Under the pieces are notes generated by a model, which saw nothing but the letters and a program-made list of their open reading frames with translations, ran no database searches and was not told where the DNA came from. A stretch of 64,000 nucleotides of DNA from Torreya grandis. Lineage: Eukaryota > Streptophyta > Pinopsida > Cupressales > Taxaceae. Below, piece by piece: positions 9,600 through 20,590 of the stretch. Position 1 is the first letter of the stretch. Every line of letters starts with the position of its first letter. The translations under genes were made by a program, and so were the position numbers. The stretch covers positions 1,692,001 through 1,756,000 of the forward strand of contig JARHVA010002426.1 of the NCBI GenBank assembly GCA_037957365.1, in the 5' to 3' direction.

Positions 9600-11944
9600 A
9601 ACATTACCCCATATAAAAATTTCTAGTCCATCCTTGAACTAGTCTTTCAATGCCTTAGGTGCATAAAAATCTGGTGCATTCTCCTTTAGCTCTATGTTGA
9701 AGTCCTTAAATCCCTTAATGGCTAGCTTGAATTATCCAATAGTGCTATCAATCTCTATGGAGGTCATGGTAAGTAAAATCATGTTTTTATTGTCTAACTC
9801 CTTCATAAAGGCCTCTATCCTTTATTTTTCTTTTGTCACCACTCTATCTAAGATTACTCCCTAATCATAGGCCTTCATTCATAAAGCACAAAAGAGTTCT
9901 TCCAAATCCTACTCTTGGTTATTTATTTGGGTGCTCAATGTATTGACCTATGCCATGATCTATGTACACTCAATCCTACTAGTCGTGTATACCTTCATCA
10001 TCAATTCATCCTTCTCCTCTTGGCCTTTTTGAGGCACACATATATGAATGACGCCTGGTTGGAGAAGTTGTAAAAGATGGCATCAGCCACATCTGTGCCC
10101 TCTTGAAATTTTGTGAAGAGGTATTCCACCTCTTCAAGATTTGTAGCTAACTCTTATTTTAATGTGGTGCAAGGGTCCTCTTCTATTTCTAGCCATACAT
10201 TTAACTTAGGGAGCATCTACTCTACTAGCATGCATACCCTATCAACCTCTAAAAACTTTGAAGTGTCAACACCATCTAAGAGAGATGGCTCAACTTTCTT
10301 GATGCACTTTACCAGTTATTAAAATTTGAGCTTTATATCCTTTACCTCTTCCTCTACTTCTAGTGTGATCAATTTCCACTTTTAAACCCAAACATCATTG
10401 ACAATGTTATTTCATGCTAGTTTTGAAGACATATAGATGTGTGCATTGGCTAACTTGATCGGGTTCATGGCATGAGGGTTTATTATAAGGGGATCATGCC
10501 CTTCTTCTAGTTTATCTACACCAAGGATGGCCTTTTACGACACCTCAAAATGAGGCTCATCCATATAACTATCAAAAGTGAAAGATAGTTGCTTGCATGT
10601 CCTTGTTATGGTTATTTCAAGGGGCATGTATTATAACATGTAATAATCCCCTTTGGTATACTCCTTTTGTGCCTTTTTCCTCAAGCTTGGCTTGATCCCC
10701 TCTTATTTAGGATGGTGAGATTTGTCTATTCTTCCTCTTTGGTGTTAGCACTTTCTTCAATGCCCTCCTCTAAGGTCTCTCCTCCTTACTCCTATAGGGG
10801 TTATTTGGCATGTCCCCTTCATCTACTTCTTATGCTTCATTAGTGCCAACTTCACCCTTTTATGTCTATTGTGTTTCTTTTATGCTCTCTATTTTCTCTT
10901 ATAAGGTGCCAATATCACCTTTCTTATCTCCCAGTGCCCCTTCACTACTTGGGTATGCTTGTGGTGTAGCTTCTTCCACTATGTTTGTGGGGGCACTAGG
11001 CACCCCTATTGTTTTTTCCCTCATGGATTCCATGCTTGTAGAAACCCTCTTTTCTTCCTTTTCTCTCTTTTCCCTTTCCTCTTAGGCCTTCATTATCTCT
11101 ACTTTCATTTTATTTATTATTGTAGATGTCTTTTCCTCCTCAGCCTTAGCCTTATCAATCTCTACCTAGGTCATATTGACTGCCCTCATGGCCTCTCTTT
11201 TTTGATCTAGATCTAGTACCACCTCTATATGTTCCTCACTAAGGCCCATTTCCTTCCATTAGCTCCTCTTTTACTCCTCATTTTTCGGAGGCTATGCAGA
11301 GGGCTATTTTAATGAGGTACTAGGTTCACCTCCTATTTCTTCTTCTCAGATGATGTATACTTTTATTCTTCCATCTTCTTCCTTTTCTTCCTCTTCCATC
11401 TCTTCATGCACATTCTTTGGTTTTGCTTCCTTACATGCTTATTTCACCTCCATATCTACTAAGGTTATTATGGGAATTGCCATTAGCCCCTTGAATTTCT
11501 TATTTTTATTCTCCTTTGGCTTGGGTGAAGCAATCCCTAGAATGAAGCCCACATGATTCTTTGGTGTAGAGGGAGTGGCTTCATTGTTGGAGGCAATATT
11601 TAATCTAATATACTCTTGCATCTCCTCAAGTGTCTCCCCCTTATTATTTTGGGGAGACTTATTAAATGCTATCAACACCAACACCCCTTCATCATCAATC
11701 CAGAAAGGAGAGGTCATCATCTTTCTTTGGGTGTGCACTTTTCTTTATCAATTTCATCTCATAATAAAGCAAGTGGATGTGCTTAATAATTACCTCTTTT
11801 TAGAGGGAATATATGTTAGTGTGATCTAATTCATCCTCTTCATCCTTGGTCACTTTCTCCCTTGGGTGCACATATTGGTGCCACAACCTAATCCATTACA
11901 AATCCACAATCTTGATCGAGTTGTCTAACTATTATGCATTAGGG
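9600..11944 (-). pseudogene. Decayed minus-strand coding remnant, acidic and coiled-coil-like, unknown family
   Basis: Read on the minus strand, one frame from about 11935 downwards gives WIRLWHQYVHPREKV then TKDEEDELDHTNIYS with few stops. The adjacent frame (open 11738-11439) gives IDDEGVLVLIAFNKSPQ and ETLEEMQEYIRLNIASN. Further down come long Glu/Lys-rich segments (around 11050-11200, such as KREKEEKRVSTSMESM) typical of coiled coils. Stops and frameshifts are frequent to about 9600. I do not recognise the family. It could be an extra or gag-like ORF of a retrotransposon. It ends abruptly at 11944, where copia A homology begins. Confidence 0.45.
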
Positions 11945-12146
11945 ATTATCATTAGCATTTTTTTTTTCTTCTTGTTGACTTTAGTCAAAATTAATTACAA
12001 ATTAATTTAATTTGAATTCAATTTCTTGGATTGTGTGCCTTCCTTCTCACATGAAAACCACCTGACATATCGACTAATCCTTCTTTTGACACTTGATCTA
12101 GTATAAACATAGGCAATTATAGTCATCCAACTAGTCAATCTTAAGG
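11945..12146 (+). mobile_element. Copia A leader fragment (left of the nested G1 insertion)
   Basis: Similar to 44508-44712 in copia B, including an attatcattag start, a T-rich tract, tcttggattg and cttaagg. It lies directly before the TSD of chromovirus G1. No 5' LTR of copia A is present: homology to copia B stops at 11945, about 1.29 kb inside the element. Confidence 0.85.
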
Positions 12147-12151
12147 TTTTG
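12147..12151 (+). repeat. Left 5-bp TSD (ttttg) of chromovirus G1
   Basis: Repeated at 19209-19213. The paralogous empty site in copia B (44713-44717) holds a single ttttg. Confidence 0.93.
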
Positions 12152-13391
12152 TGATCTGTAAACTAAAAATGCAAGTGTAGTACATCTGAAAAACACTCTT
12201 TCATGTTTAAGAGATCATTCAATTTCTCAATTTTTTCATTTAATTTTGTATAAAGAACTTAAAACTAGAATTAAAATGAAGATCAAAATTAAATAATAAT
12301 CAGATAAAATCATAAGAAATCACCAGCAAATTGATAACGGAGTTTGGCTTCAATAACCTACGTCTCCAGGTCTGTTCGAAGTGAGGACCATTCCTATTAA
12401 TTTTGTGTAAAAAATGGCTTCTAAAATCAATACAAGTCTTAAATTCACCTTCTCTAATCTCTACTTGCCCATAATTATATCTCTCAGACCTAAAAATAAT
12501 GGCCCAAGGCCGTACAAAGCAATAATAAGACTCTAACCTTCTTAAATTTCTTTACACAGTCAGCTTTTTTTGCCTCTTCAAGTAGAATTTTGTTCCTTAT
12601 ATAGCACTTCAACCTCCATAGCATAAGTGGTCAAAGGCTATTCCTTTTTATCCAAAGGTGACAGGTTCAAACCACTGACATCCTCTTTTGGTGCCTTGGA
12701 TCATCTTTTATCCCACATTTGTTGGGAATAATGGTTTTCATGCTTAATATAGGTAGGTCAGCTTCCTTTCAAATGCCGACACCTACTTTGTAGGAGACTT
12801 AGGCGCTCATCATTGGACTTGGTCCTTGCATGGTTAATACTTGGTCTTGGCATGACATTGCGTGGCAAGGTGGCGTGGTAGGTTTGAAAAGTCTTATTAT
12901 GAAGTGGAAAATAATTATCCCACATTGGTGGGGTTTGAGTATCCTTTGTATCTTAAATACAATGTTGTAAACAATAACATATGAAGTATAAGAGGCCAAG
13001 GCACCCCTTTACAAGAGTGTGTTGACCCTCGCTGAGGGCCCCCAGTGAGCAAATAGTGAGGCCCACAGATCCTCATATGACTACCTGTCGAAGATCGGAG
13101 GCTAAAAATAAACACCAAAGCAAATTGTTTTTACACCAATTCATATTTCCATGTGTCAAATGGTTATTGGACCACTTGGCATGTTTTAAATAGTGCCACA
13201 TCACTTTTTGACACCTATTAATCCCCTATCACAAGAATACTTCAGCAAACTTTATCTTGAGCATTTGGACCCCGTTTTGCATTCTGAAAGAAGCATTAGA
13301 AAGCTCTCGATGAATTCTATGATGTGAAAATGATTTGACTAGAATTTGAAGACTTTCAAAAATGGAACGGTACATGGATCCACCTAGATCA
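12152..13391 (-). repeat. G1 3' LTR (left, 1240 bp)
   Basis: Starts tgatctgtaaac and ends ccacctagatca on the plus strand, parallel to 17940-19208 over its whole length. It includes a tRNA-like segment (12612-12675) and a tcccacattggtgg motif near 12918. Confidence 0.95.
12612..12675 (+). other. tRNA-like (Pol III promoter-like) segment inside the G1 left LTR
   Basis: An A-box-like tagcataagtgg at 12619-12630 and a B-box-like ggttcaaacc at 12664-12673 are spaced as in tRNA genes and tRNA-derived SINE heads. It lies antisense to the element. I do not claim a functional tRNA. Confidence 0.5.
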
Positions 13392-13402
13392 CTCCTCCCC
13401 AC
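13392..13402 (-). promoter_or_regulatory. Polypurine tract of G1
   Basis: On the minus strand the bases just before the 3' LTR read gtggggaggag, a purine tract in the position expected for plus-strand DNA priming. Confidence 0.75.
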
Positions 13403-13700
13403 TGGGAACTTTTGGACCTTTGAAAGTTGAAATTAATTTGTAATGAGGTGAGGGTATTTTTCCCTCACCTTTCCAACTTCCATCTATTTGGCCTTGTTTG
13501 GGTGCATCCCTTTGAGACCAACATGAAGATATTCAACATTACCTCTTCACAAAGTCTGCATATTCCTGTCAAGTATAGTATCTTCCTATAATTCTGTTAG
13601 ATATTCAAGAGAAAAATCATCAACAGAAGGAATGGATACACTTTCATCATGATCAATTATCATTAGAGGCTCATACAATTTCAGATTTTCCACATTTACA
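13400..13700 (-). pseudogene. G1 integrase C-terminal chromodomain-like remnant
   Basis: The minus-strand frame reads DDFSLEYLTEL, stop, EDTILDRNMQTL, stop, RGNVEYLHVGLKG, then KAK, stop, MEVGKVREKYPHL. The spacing of a first strand, a middle VEYL...VGLKG strand and a final xKYPHL matches the degenerate chromodomains at the C terminus of plant chromoviruses, which guide integration to chromatin. Three stops sit where Gln, Arg and Trp codons are likely. Confidence 0.65.
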
Positions 13701-13797
13701 ACTGAATAAATCTGCATGTAAGATGGTAAATCTAACCAGAAAGCATTTGGCTAATTTTTTCTATTATCTAAAAAGGACCATACCGAATTGGTTTCAA

Positions 13798-14082
13798 CTA
13801 TTTACCTTCACCTGTTAGTCTTTCCTTACTGATGTGAAGCCATACCATATCACCTACAACAAATTGGTGATCAATACGATGTTTGTCATGTCTGGCTTTA
13901 TACTTGGCTTGAATTTTCTCCAATTGAGTATGAACAGTCTGATGTATGAGTTGTATTTGTTCAATGAACTTCTTAGCTTGAATGGCTTCTTTTGGTTCAC
14001 CAACAGCTATATCATGTCCATAGAAAACATCTAGAGGAGATTTAGGCAAGTATCCATAATAAACTTCAAATGGAGATTTCAT
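13798..14082 (-). pseudogene. G1 integrase C-terminal part
   Basis: Contains MKSPFEVYYGYLPKSPLDV, the typical gypsy region after the DDE core. A helical linker (HTQLEKIQAKYKARHDKHR) and FVVGDMVWLHISKERL follow, leading into the GPY/F module. Integrase inserts the cDNA. A stop or frameshift follows before the chromodomain-like remnant. Confidence 0.88.
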
Positions 14083-14298
14083 AGTAGAAGAATGAAGTTC
14101 CTGATTATATGCATGTTATATGTTACACAATTTTTCATCCCATAACTTTGGATGTTTATTGCTATAACCCCTAAGCAAATGTACCACAATGCGGTTCACA
14201 ACCTCTATTTGTCTGTTGATTTGTGGATGAAATGCAATGCTCTCTTTTAATTTAGTGTCCATTAGTCCCCACAAAGTTGACCAAAACTCCCCAATAAA

Positions 14299-15009
14299 TC
14301 AAGAATCTCGATTAGAAATAATTGAAGTAGGTAAACCAAAATTAACCCATACATGTTTAAAGAACAAGTGTACAGTGCCTTCACCAGTAATTTGCTTAGT
14401 GCAAGGAATCAAAACACACATTTTGCTAAATCTATCCATAACCACATATAAATAGTCATGTTTTCTTTGTGTCATAGGCAACCTCCCCAAAAAATATATG
14501 GAGATACCTTCACAAGGGTGAGTAGGAATAGGTGGAGGAGTGTAAAGTCACAGTTTCCTGTTACTAGGTTTACTTGTGGCACAAAGAGTACATCCCTTTA
14601 TATATTTAGCAACATTTTCCTGCATACGATGCCAGTAACAATACATTTTCAAATGTGCCACTATTTTAGCAACTCCAAAATGACCAGAAATAAGAGAATT
14701 ATGTGCTTCTCTAATCATGTGCACCCTCTCATTTTGAGGAATACATAGTTTACCCAAATGATATAAAAGATCATTGTGTACATGATAGTCCAATTCTTCT
14801 ACTTGTCTACTACTCACCAAGTCTTTATAAACATCCTGCAAATCAAGATCATTAACATATTGTTCTTTATAACTTTCATGAGATAAAGAACCATGTTGTA
14901 AAAGAATAGATGCAACAGCCATAGGAGGCCTAGATAGCATATCTGCAACCTTATTCTGAATACCCTTTTTATACTTGATCACAAGATGAAATTGTTGTAA
15001 GAAACCCAT
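14299..15009 (-). pseudogene. G1 integrase zinc-binding domain and core (two frames)
   Basis: 14548-15009 holds the RNase H tail (QFHLVIKYKKGIQNKVADML) and the HHCC zinc domain (HMIREAHNSLISGHFG ... CTLCATSKP). 14299-14490, in another frame, holds the core segment HDYLYVVMDRFSKMCVLIPC. The core is broken between and after these pieces. Confidence 0.88.
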
Positions 15010-15057
15010 CCAATGAAAATGTCTAGACTATTGTAGTTTGGTTTGTGATTGGAGATA

Positions 15058-15402
15058 CTATAAGGGCTGATGATCTATATGTATTATTGTTTCTTTGCCC
15101 ATTAAGTAATGTTTCCATTTTTTAACACTTTCAACCAATGCATACAATTCCTTATCATAAGTTGGATAATTTCCTACTGCACTTGTAAAGGTTTCAGAAT
15201 GATAACAAACTGGTTTCTTACCTTGCATTAAAATAGCTCCCATAGCATACTCACTTGCATCTGTCTCAATCTCAAATGGTTGTTGTATATCAGGAAGTGC
15301 CAAGACCAGAGTAGTACTTATCTTTTCTTTCAAAGTGTTGAAGGCTTTTTGATGTTTGCCTCCCCACTGAAAGACCTGTTTCACACTTGTCAAAGAATGC
15401 AA
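15058..15402 (-). pseudogene. G1 RNase H domain
   Basis: Gypsy RNase H with IETDASEYAMGAILMQ (catalytic Asp), YPTYDKELYALVESVKKWK (catalytic Glu) and HIDHQPL. It degrades the RNA strand during cDNA synthesis. The frame is open for 114 codons. Confidence 0.9.
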
Positions 15403-16300
15403 AGGTGATGCAATATATGAAAATTGAGCAATAAACTTTCACCAAAATTGTACTGCACCAAGAAAACTTCTAACCTCAATTGTGTTAGTGGGTGTAGGCC
15501 AATTAACAATGACTACCACTTTTGCAGTATCAATTTTCAATTCACCATGTCCTACAATGTAACCCAAGTATATCAAAGAGGTCTTGCCAAATTCACATTT
15601 TGACATTTTTAGATAGAGTTGTTCCCTTCATAATGCATCCATGACTTTCTTAATGTGGATCACATGATTTTCCCAAGACTTGTTGAAAATCAATATATCA
15701 TCTAAGTAAACTATAACAAAATCATCAAGGAACTGTCTAAAAACATCATTCATCACCTTCATTAATTCTTACTTGATGATATCCACTTCTCAAATCCAGC
15801 TTAGTGAAATAAATAGCATGTTTTAATTCATCCAACAAATCATCAATACGAGGAAGAGGGTAATGATTCTTAATAGTAATTTTGTTTAAGGCACGAAAAC
15901 CAACACACATTCACCAAGTGCCATCCTTCTTTGGCACCAAAATAATTAGTGAACCAACAAGAGATGAACTTGGATGAATAACACCTCTATCCAATAGATC
16001 CATTACCTATTTTTTGATTTCCTCATTTTCCACCACTAATAACCTGTACATGCCAATGTTAGGGAGAGGATAATCTTGCAATAATTGAATTTCATGTTGA
16101 ACTCCCCTTTTAGGGGGCAAGCCCTTAGGATCCTGAAATACATCATCGTAAGTAGAAATGATTTCAACCAATTCATCTTTGTGTCTAGGATCACAATTTT
16201 CCAAAGCCTGAGAATATTCTTTTTCTTTAGACTTAACCAACATGAGACAAAAAGTCTTGCTTGAATTAACTAGTCTTTTCATTTGCCCTATTGTAACCAA
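15403..16300 (-). pseudogene. G1 reverse transcriptase remnant
   Basis: 16007-16300 has LVEIISTYDDVFQDPKGLPP and the QHEIQLLQDYPLPNIGMYR pre-RT segment. RT palm sequence then continues in broken frames (an RALNKI-like sequence near 15885; an FVIVYLDDILIF-like sequence near 15690-15720). No single frame spans the RT. Confidence 0.85.
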
Positions 16301-16848
16301 GGAAAGACTTTTTCAATGTGATGTGATCTAACTATATATTCAATGCCATCCTTAACAAGCAAGTACTTATTCTCCTCTCTATAAAAGATTGATTTTCTAT
16401 CATAAAGATATGAGCTTCCCAAAATAATCCCACATATGTCCAATGGAACAACATCCAACTCAACCTCATCTACGAACTTGGATGTGATGGCAAACCTCAG
16501 TCTACAAGTTTGTGAGACTTGTAGCTTTGCATTGTCACACACCAAACCTAGTGGATAAGGCTTCGGATGGGAATTAGTTTGTAAGCCTAGCTTCTTAACA
16601 ACCTCTTCAAAAATTAAATTTGCATGTGAACCACTATCAAATAGAGTGTCAATCTTTGTATTTTTTGAAACAACTCTAATGTGGAATAATTCATTTTTTT
16701 TCTTATCAACATGCACAGAATTTTGTTTAGAAGAAGATGCATCATTTGATGACTTAGTGCTAGAAACTGAAAGAGAAAAATCATTATGTAATCCCATAGC
16801 TATGATCTTAGTTTCATCACCTAAATCTAAACCTAAGTCATGAACCAT
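16288..16848 (-). pseudogene. G1 aspartic protease region
   Basis: Contains FHIRVVSKNTKIDTLFDSGS then HANLIFEEVVKKLGL. FDSGS is the D-S/T-G active site of retropepsin-type proteases, and LDVVPLDICGIILGSSYLYD is the second conserved segment (normally ILGxxWL). The protease matures Gag-Pol. The upstream MVHDLGLDLGDE reads in from Gag. Confidence 0.9.
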
Positions 16849-16911
16849 AGCATTATCCTTCTTTTCTTTCTTTCAAAAATTTTTAGGCCTTAACTCAGGG
16901 TGTAGTTTCCA

Positions 16912-17889
16912 ACATTTAGACTCATCATGATTTTTCTTGCAATGATTACAAAATGGTTTTCTTTTTTCTTTTTTAATATTAAAAGTGGATTTCTATTTAC
17001 CCTTTCCTGATGAACTTTCTCCTTTGGATTGCTTAACATTAGATTGCTTACTTTTAACTTTAGGAAAATATTCTTTTGATTTTTTTCCTCTAGCCTCTAA
17101 ATGAGTGGCTTGAACACATACTGTATCTAAATTAGTGGGATTGAACATAAGAATCATATGTCTTAAGTAACTATGTAGCCCACCTATATATTTTAGTAGT
17201 GTTTCTTGTGTGTATAGAGGAACATTCAAAAGTAAAGCTTTTTTCCTAAATTCTTGTGTATAATCTTGAACATTTTGGCCTTTTCCTTGTCTGAAACTCT
17301 GCCAATCCATCATGGCTTGTTGCATATAGCCTAAAGGATAGAATTTCTTTTTGAGTTCTTCAATAAATTCATTCCAAGTAGAAATTGAGTTACCTTTTTG
17401 AAGCTTGGCTTCTTTCAACTTACTCTCCCACCAGATTAGAGCTGTGCCTCCCATACGAAGAGTAGCCAAATGAATTTTTGACTCATCCCCTGCAATCTTT
17501 TAGACCCTGCAATAAACTTCAATCTGCTTGACCCAATTATCCAACTTTTCGGTATTAGCTTCGCCATTAAACATTGGTAATTCAAACTTAATATCCAATT
17601 TTTTTGAAGGGAAAGATTCTATAGTTTTTTTACCATCATCCGATGAAGAAGGTTTTTTGGTTTCTTTACCTTTTGATTCTTGTGAATCACCTTCTTTTTC
17701 ATTCTTATATTTTCTTTGTTTGTCATGGTATAGTTCCTCAACCATGCTTCTCATATCCATGAAAGCTCGACGAAAAGCTTTTTCAGATTCCATCTCTTCT
17801 TCGACCATCCTTGAAGCATGCCTTGAACCAATCTCTGGATTATACTCAACAAGTTTTCCTTCGCCCTTTTGGGATTTAGACCTTGTCAA
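16912..17889 (-). pseudogene. G1 Gag with zinc knuckle
   Basis: From MTRSKSQKGEGK the frame is acidic and helical, then carries the Gag core (EKLDNWVKQIEVYCRV, IWWESKLKEAKLQKG, FIEELKKKFYPLGYMQQ, QDYTQEFRKKALLL). A single in-frame stop between 17470 and 17499 likely replaces Gln. After a Lys-rich stretch a knuckle CNHCKKNHDESKC (16912-16950) has CX2CX3HX4C spacing, one residue shorter than canonical. Gag forms the particle and binds RNA. Confidence 0.88.
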
Positions 17890-17918
17890 CCTACACTAGC
17901 AATCATTGTTAAATAACA

Positions 17919-17933
17919 ACCACTTTGATACCA
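17919..17933 (-). other. G1 primer binding site, initiator tRNA-Met-like
   Basis: The minus strand reads tggtatcaaagtggt six bases inside the 5' LTR. This resembles tggtatcagagc, the complement of the initiator tRNA-Met 3' end. Confidence 0.8.
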
Positions 17934-17939
17934 AAAATT

Positions 17940-19208
17940 TGATCTGTAAATTGAAAATGCAAGTGTAGTACATCTAAAAAACACTCTTTCATGTTTAAGA
18001 GATCATTCAATTTCTCAATTTTTTCATTTAATTTTGTATAAAGAACTTAAAACTAGAATTAAAATGAAGATCAAAATTAAATAATAATCAGAGAAAATCA
18101 TAATAAATCACCAGCAAATTGATAATGGAGTTTAGCTTCAATAGCCTACGTCTCCAGGTCTATTTAAAGTGAGGACCATTCCTATTAATTTTGTGCAACA
18201 AATGGATTCCAAAATTAATAAAATTCTTAAATTCACCTTCTCTGATCTTTGCTTGCCTATAATTATATCTCTCAGACTTAAAAATAATGGCCCAAGGCCA
18301 TACAAATCAATAATAAGACTCTAACCTTCTTAAAGTTCTTTACACAGTCGGCTTTTTTTGCCTCTTCAAGTAGAATTTAGTTCCTTATATAGCACTTCGA
18401 CCTCCGTAGCTCAAGTGGTCAAAGGCTATTCCTTTTGCACCAAAGGTGCAAGGTTCAAACCATCAACCTCCTCTTTTGGCACTTTGGAAACCATCAGCCT
18501 CCTTCTTTGGTGCCTTGGATCATCTTTTATCCCACATTTGTTGGGAATAATGGTTTTCATGCTTAATATAGGTAGGTTATCTTACTTTCAAATACCAATG
18601 CCTAATTTGTAGGAGACTTAGGCACTCACCATTGGACTTGGTCCTTTCATGGTTAATACTTGGTCTTGGCATGACATTACATGGCAAAGTGGCGTGGCAG
18701 GTTTGAAAAGTCTTATTATGAAGTGAAAAATAATTATCCCACATTGGTGGGGTTTGAGCATCCTTTATATCTTAAATACAATGTTGTAAACAATAACATA
18801 TGAAGTATAAGAGGCAAAGGCACCCATCTAAAAAAGTGTGTCAACCCTCGCTGAGGGCCCCCAGCAAGAAAATAGTGGGGCCCATGGATTCTCATATGAC
18901 TACCTATCAAAGATCGGAGGCTAAAAATAAACACCAAACCAATTTTTTTACACCAATTCATATTGCCATGTGTCAAATGGTTATTGGACCACTTGGCATG
19001 TTTTAAATAGTGCCACGTCACTTTTTGACACCTATTAATCCCCTATCACAAGAATTCTTCAACAAGCTTTATCTCGAGCATCTGGACTCTGTTTTGCGTT
19101 CCAAAAGAAGGGTCGAAAAGCTTTTGACGAATTCTATGATGTGCAAATGATTCGAATAGAATTTGAAGACTTTAAAAAATGGAACGGTACATGGATCCAC
19201 TTGGATCA
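17940..19208 (-). repeat. G1 5' LTR (right, 1269 bp)
   Basis: Starts tgatctgtaaat and ends cacttggatca on the plus strand. It is collinear with the left LTR. It is 29 bp longer because a roughly 30-bp unit ending in (g)ccttgga/ctttgga is duplicated at 18460-18519. Confidence 0.95.
18400..18463 (+). other. tRNA-like segment inside the G1 right LTR
   Basis: A box tagctcaagtgg at 18407-18418 fits TRGYNNARNNGG. B box ggttcaaacc is at 18452-18461, with 33 bases between. This copy is closer to consensus than the left LTR copy. Confidence 0.55.
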
Positions 19209-19213
19209 TTTTG
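19209..19213 (+). repeat. Right 5-bp TSD (ttttg) of G1
   Basis: Matches 12147-12151. Copia A sequence resumes with gcatgttcc, as in copia B at 44718. Confidence 0.93.
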
Positions 19214-19679
19214 GCATGTTCCAAATGCATTGGAGTCATCCAGTTTTTGTTTAGAATAATTTTATTATTGTTTTTACACATTTTTTAATAATTGTGCCTA
19301 GGTGGTCATTGTGAGTGCGACTCTTTCAACACCTAGAATTATGCAACTTTATTTCAAATTTTTTCTTTAGTTAGCATCTAAATTGTATATCTAAATATAT
19401 TTAAATGCTTAATTCACTTTATTTTATAAATAGTTCAAAAAAAATTCATTTAAAAAGGTTAAATCATAAAATTGTTCTTATTTTTAGTGTATTTTGTGAC
19501 ACTTGCTACACCTTGCTTTGTCACAAATTTGTAAAAATTTCTTGCTTTATCAAGCTTTATTTTAAACAAAATGTTTGTATTTACTTTTTCAAAATTTTTT
19601 AAATTATAAATAATATTAAATTCACACTTAAAAGGTTATTTATTAAACATTTGGATATTATCATGATTAAAGGGAAGTC

Positions 19680-20590
19680 ATGGCTTCACCTCACTTTTTC
19701 TTAGACAAATCTCAAATGCTTAATGGAAATAACTATAGCATTTAGAAAATTGGTGTTAAAGATGAATTTATAGCTTATAAACTATGGAATATTGGCATTG
19801 GGACTGAGAAAGCCTTGTCTGATTGGCATGTGACCCCTGAGCTTACCAATGCATTTCAATAAAAATCATAGAAAGCTATGTCCATTATCTTGCAGAGTGT
19901 TAACGATGAATTTATTCTTCACATTGGTAATCAGGAATATCATTGTAAATATTGGAAACTTATTGAATCCATGCACGAGGGCACTCATCTCTCAAATATC
20001 ATTAAGTTAATCCTTGAATTATTGACAACACCTATGAAGGGTGATGAAAAAATTGTGAATTTTCTAGCTAAAATTAAGAACATTAAATCTCAATTAGATG
20101 GATGTAATTTTAATTTGATTCAAGATAAATTGATTTATTTTATCATTTAGTTAAATATTCATGAAAAATTTAGAAATTTCATTTCAATTTTGAATTCTAA
20201 GTATCAAACTAAGCAAGATATCCTTAACCTTACCACCTTGTCTACTCTTCTAATTCAAGAAGAGCAAGTTATGACATATTTTTATTCTAAGGAGAATGAT
20301 ACTCAAGAAATTCTCACTCATAATAATGTTTTTGATAACACTAAAAACCAAAAATCTAACCTTAATTTTTCTAAAGGCAAACATAGAAACTAAAAATCTA
20401 GTAATAAAAACTATACACCTAAATTCAATGGAAATTGCAATCTGTGTGGTAACTTTGGTTATAGAAGGAAAACCTGTTATAAAAATAAGTATATAAATAA
20501 AAATCAATCTTCTAAAAGTAACAAAGGGAAGAAATCTAATGAAAACAAGTAGAAGAATCAAAACAACAATAATGATCAAAATGTTATTAC
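19680..20590 (+). pseudogene. Copia A Gag
   Basis: ATG at 19680 starts MASPHFFLDKSQMLNGNNY, a copia Gag N terminus of the xxLxGxNYxxW type. The core follows (ESMHEGTHLSNIIKLILELL, KNIKSQLDGCNFNL). The knuckle CNLCGNFGYRRKTC has Tyr in place of His. Stops interrupt the frame near 19860, 20149 and 20391. Gag packages element RNA. Confidence 0.87.

Larger units (their letters stand above)
12152..19208 (-). mobile_element. Ty3/gypsy chromovirus G1, complete but decayed, nested in copia A
   Basis: The element is about 7.06 kb with two LTRs (12152-13391 and 17940-19208), TG/CA termini (tgatct...ggatca) and a 5-bp TSD. Transcription is on the minus strand, giving gag, PR, RT, RNase H and IN with a chromodomain-like C terminus, in that order. 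A tRNA-Met-like PBS lies next to the right (5') LTR and a purine-rich PPT next to the left (3') LTR. Stops occur in gag and in the C-terminal domain, and the RT is fragmented, so it is not autonomous. The host sequence is copia A, so G1 is younger than copia A. Confidence 0.95.

Noticed and set aside
10810..11829. Several plus-strand Ser/Phe/Leu-rich frames
   Set aside because: They are the complement of the minus-strand acidic remnant; the Ser/Phe-rich composition is what antisense of Glu/Lys-rich codons gives.
12612..12675. A functional tRNA gene in the LTR
   Set aside because: Acceptor and anticodon stems are not convincing and the A box in this copy is mutated; only a tRNA-like segment is claimed.
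18358..19021. Small frames inside the G1 LTRs on both strands
   Set aside because: They are not conserved in frame between the two LTRs and lie in untranslated LTR sequence.
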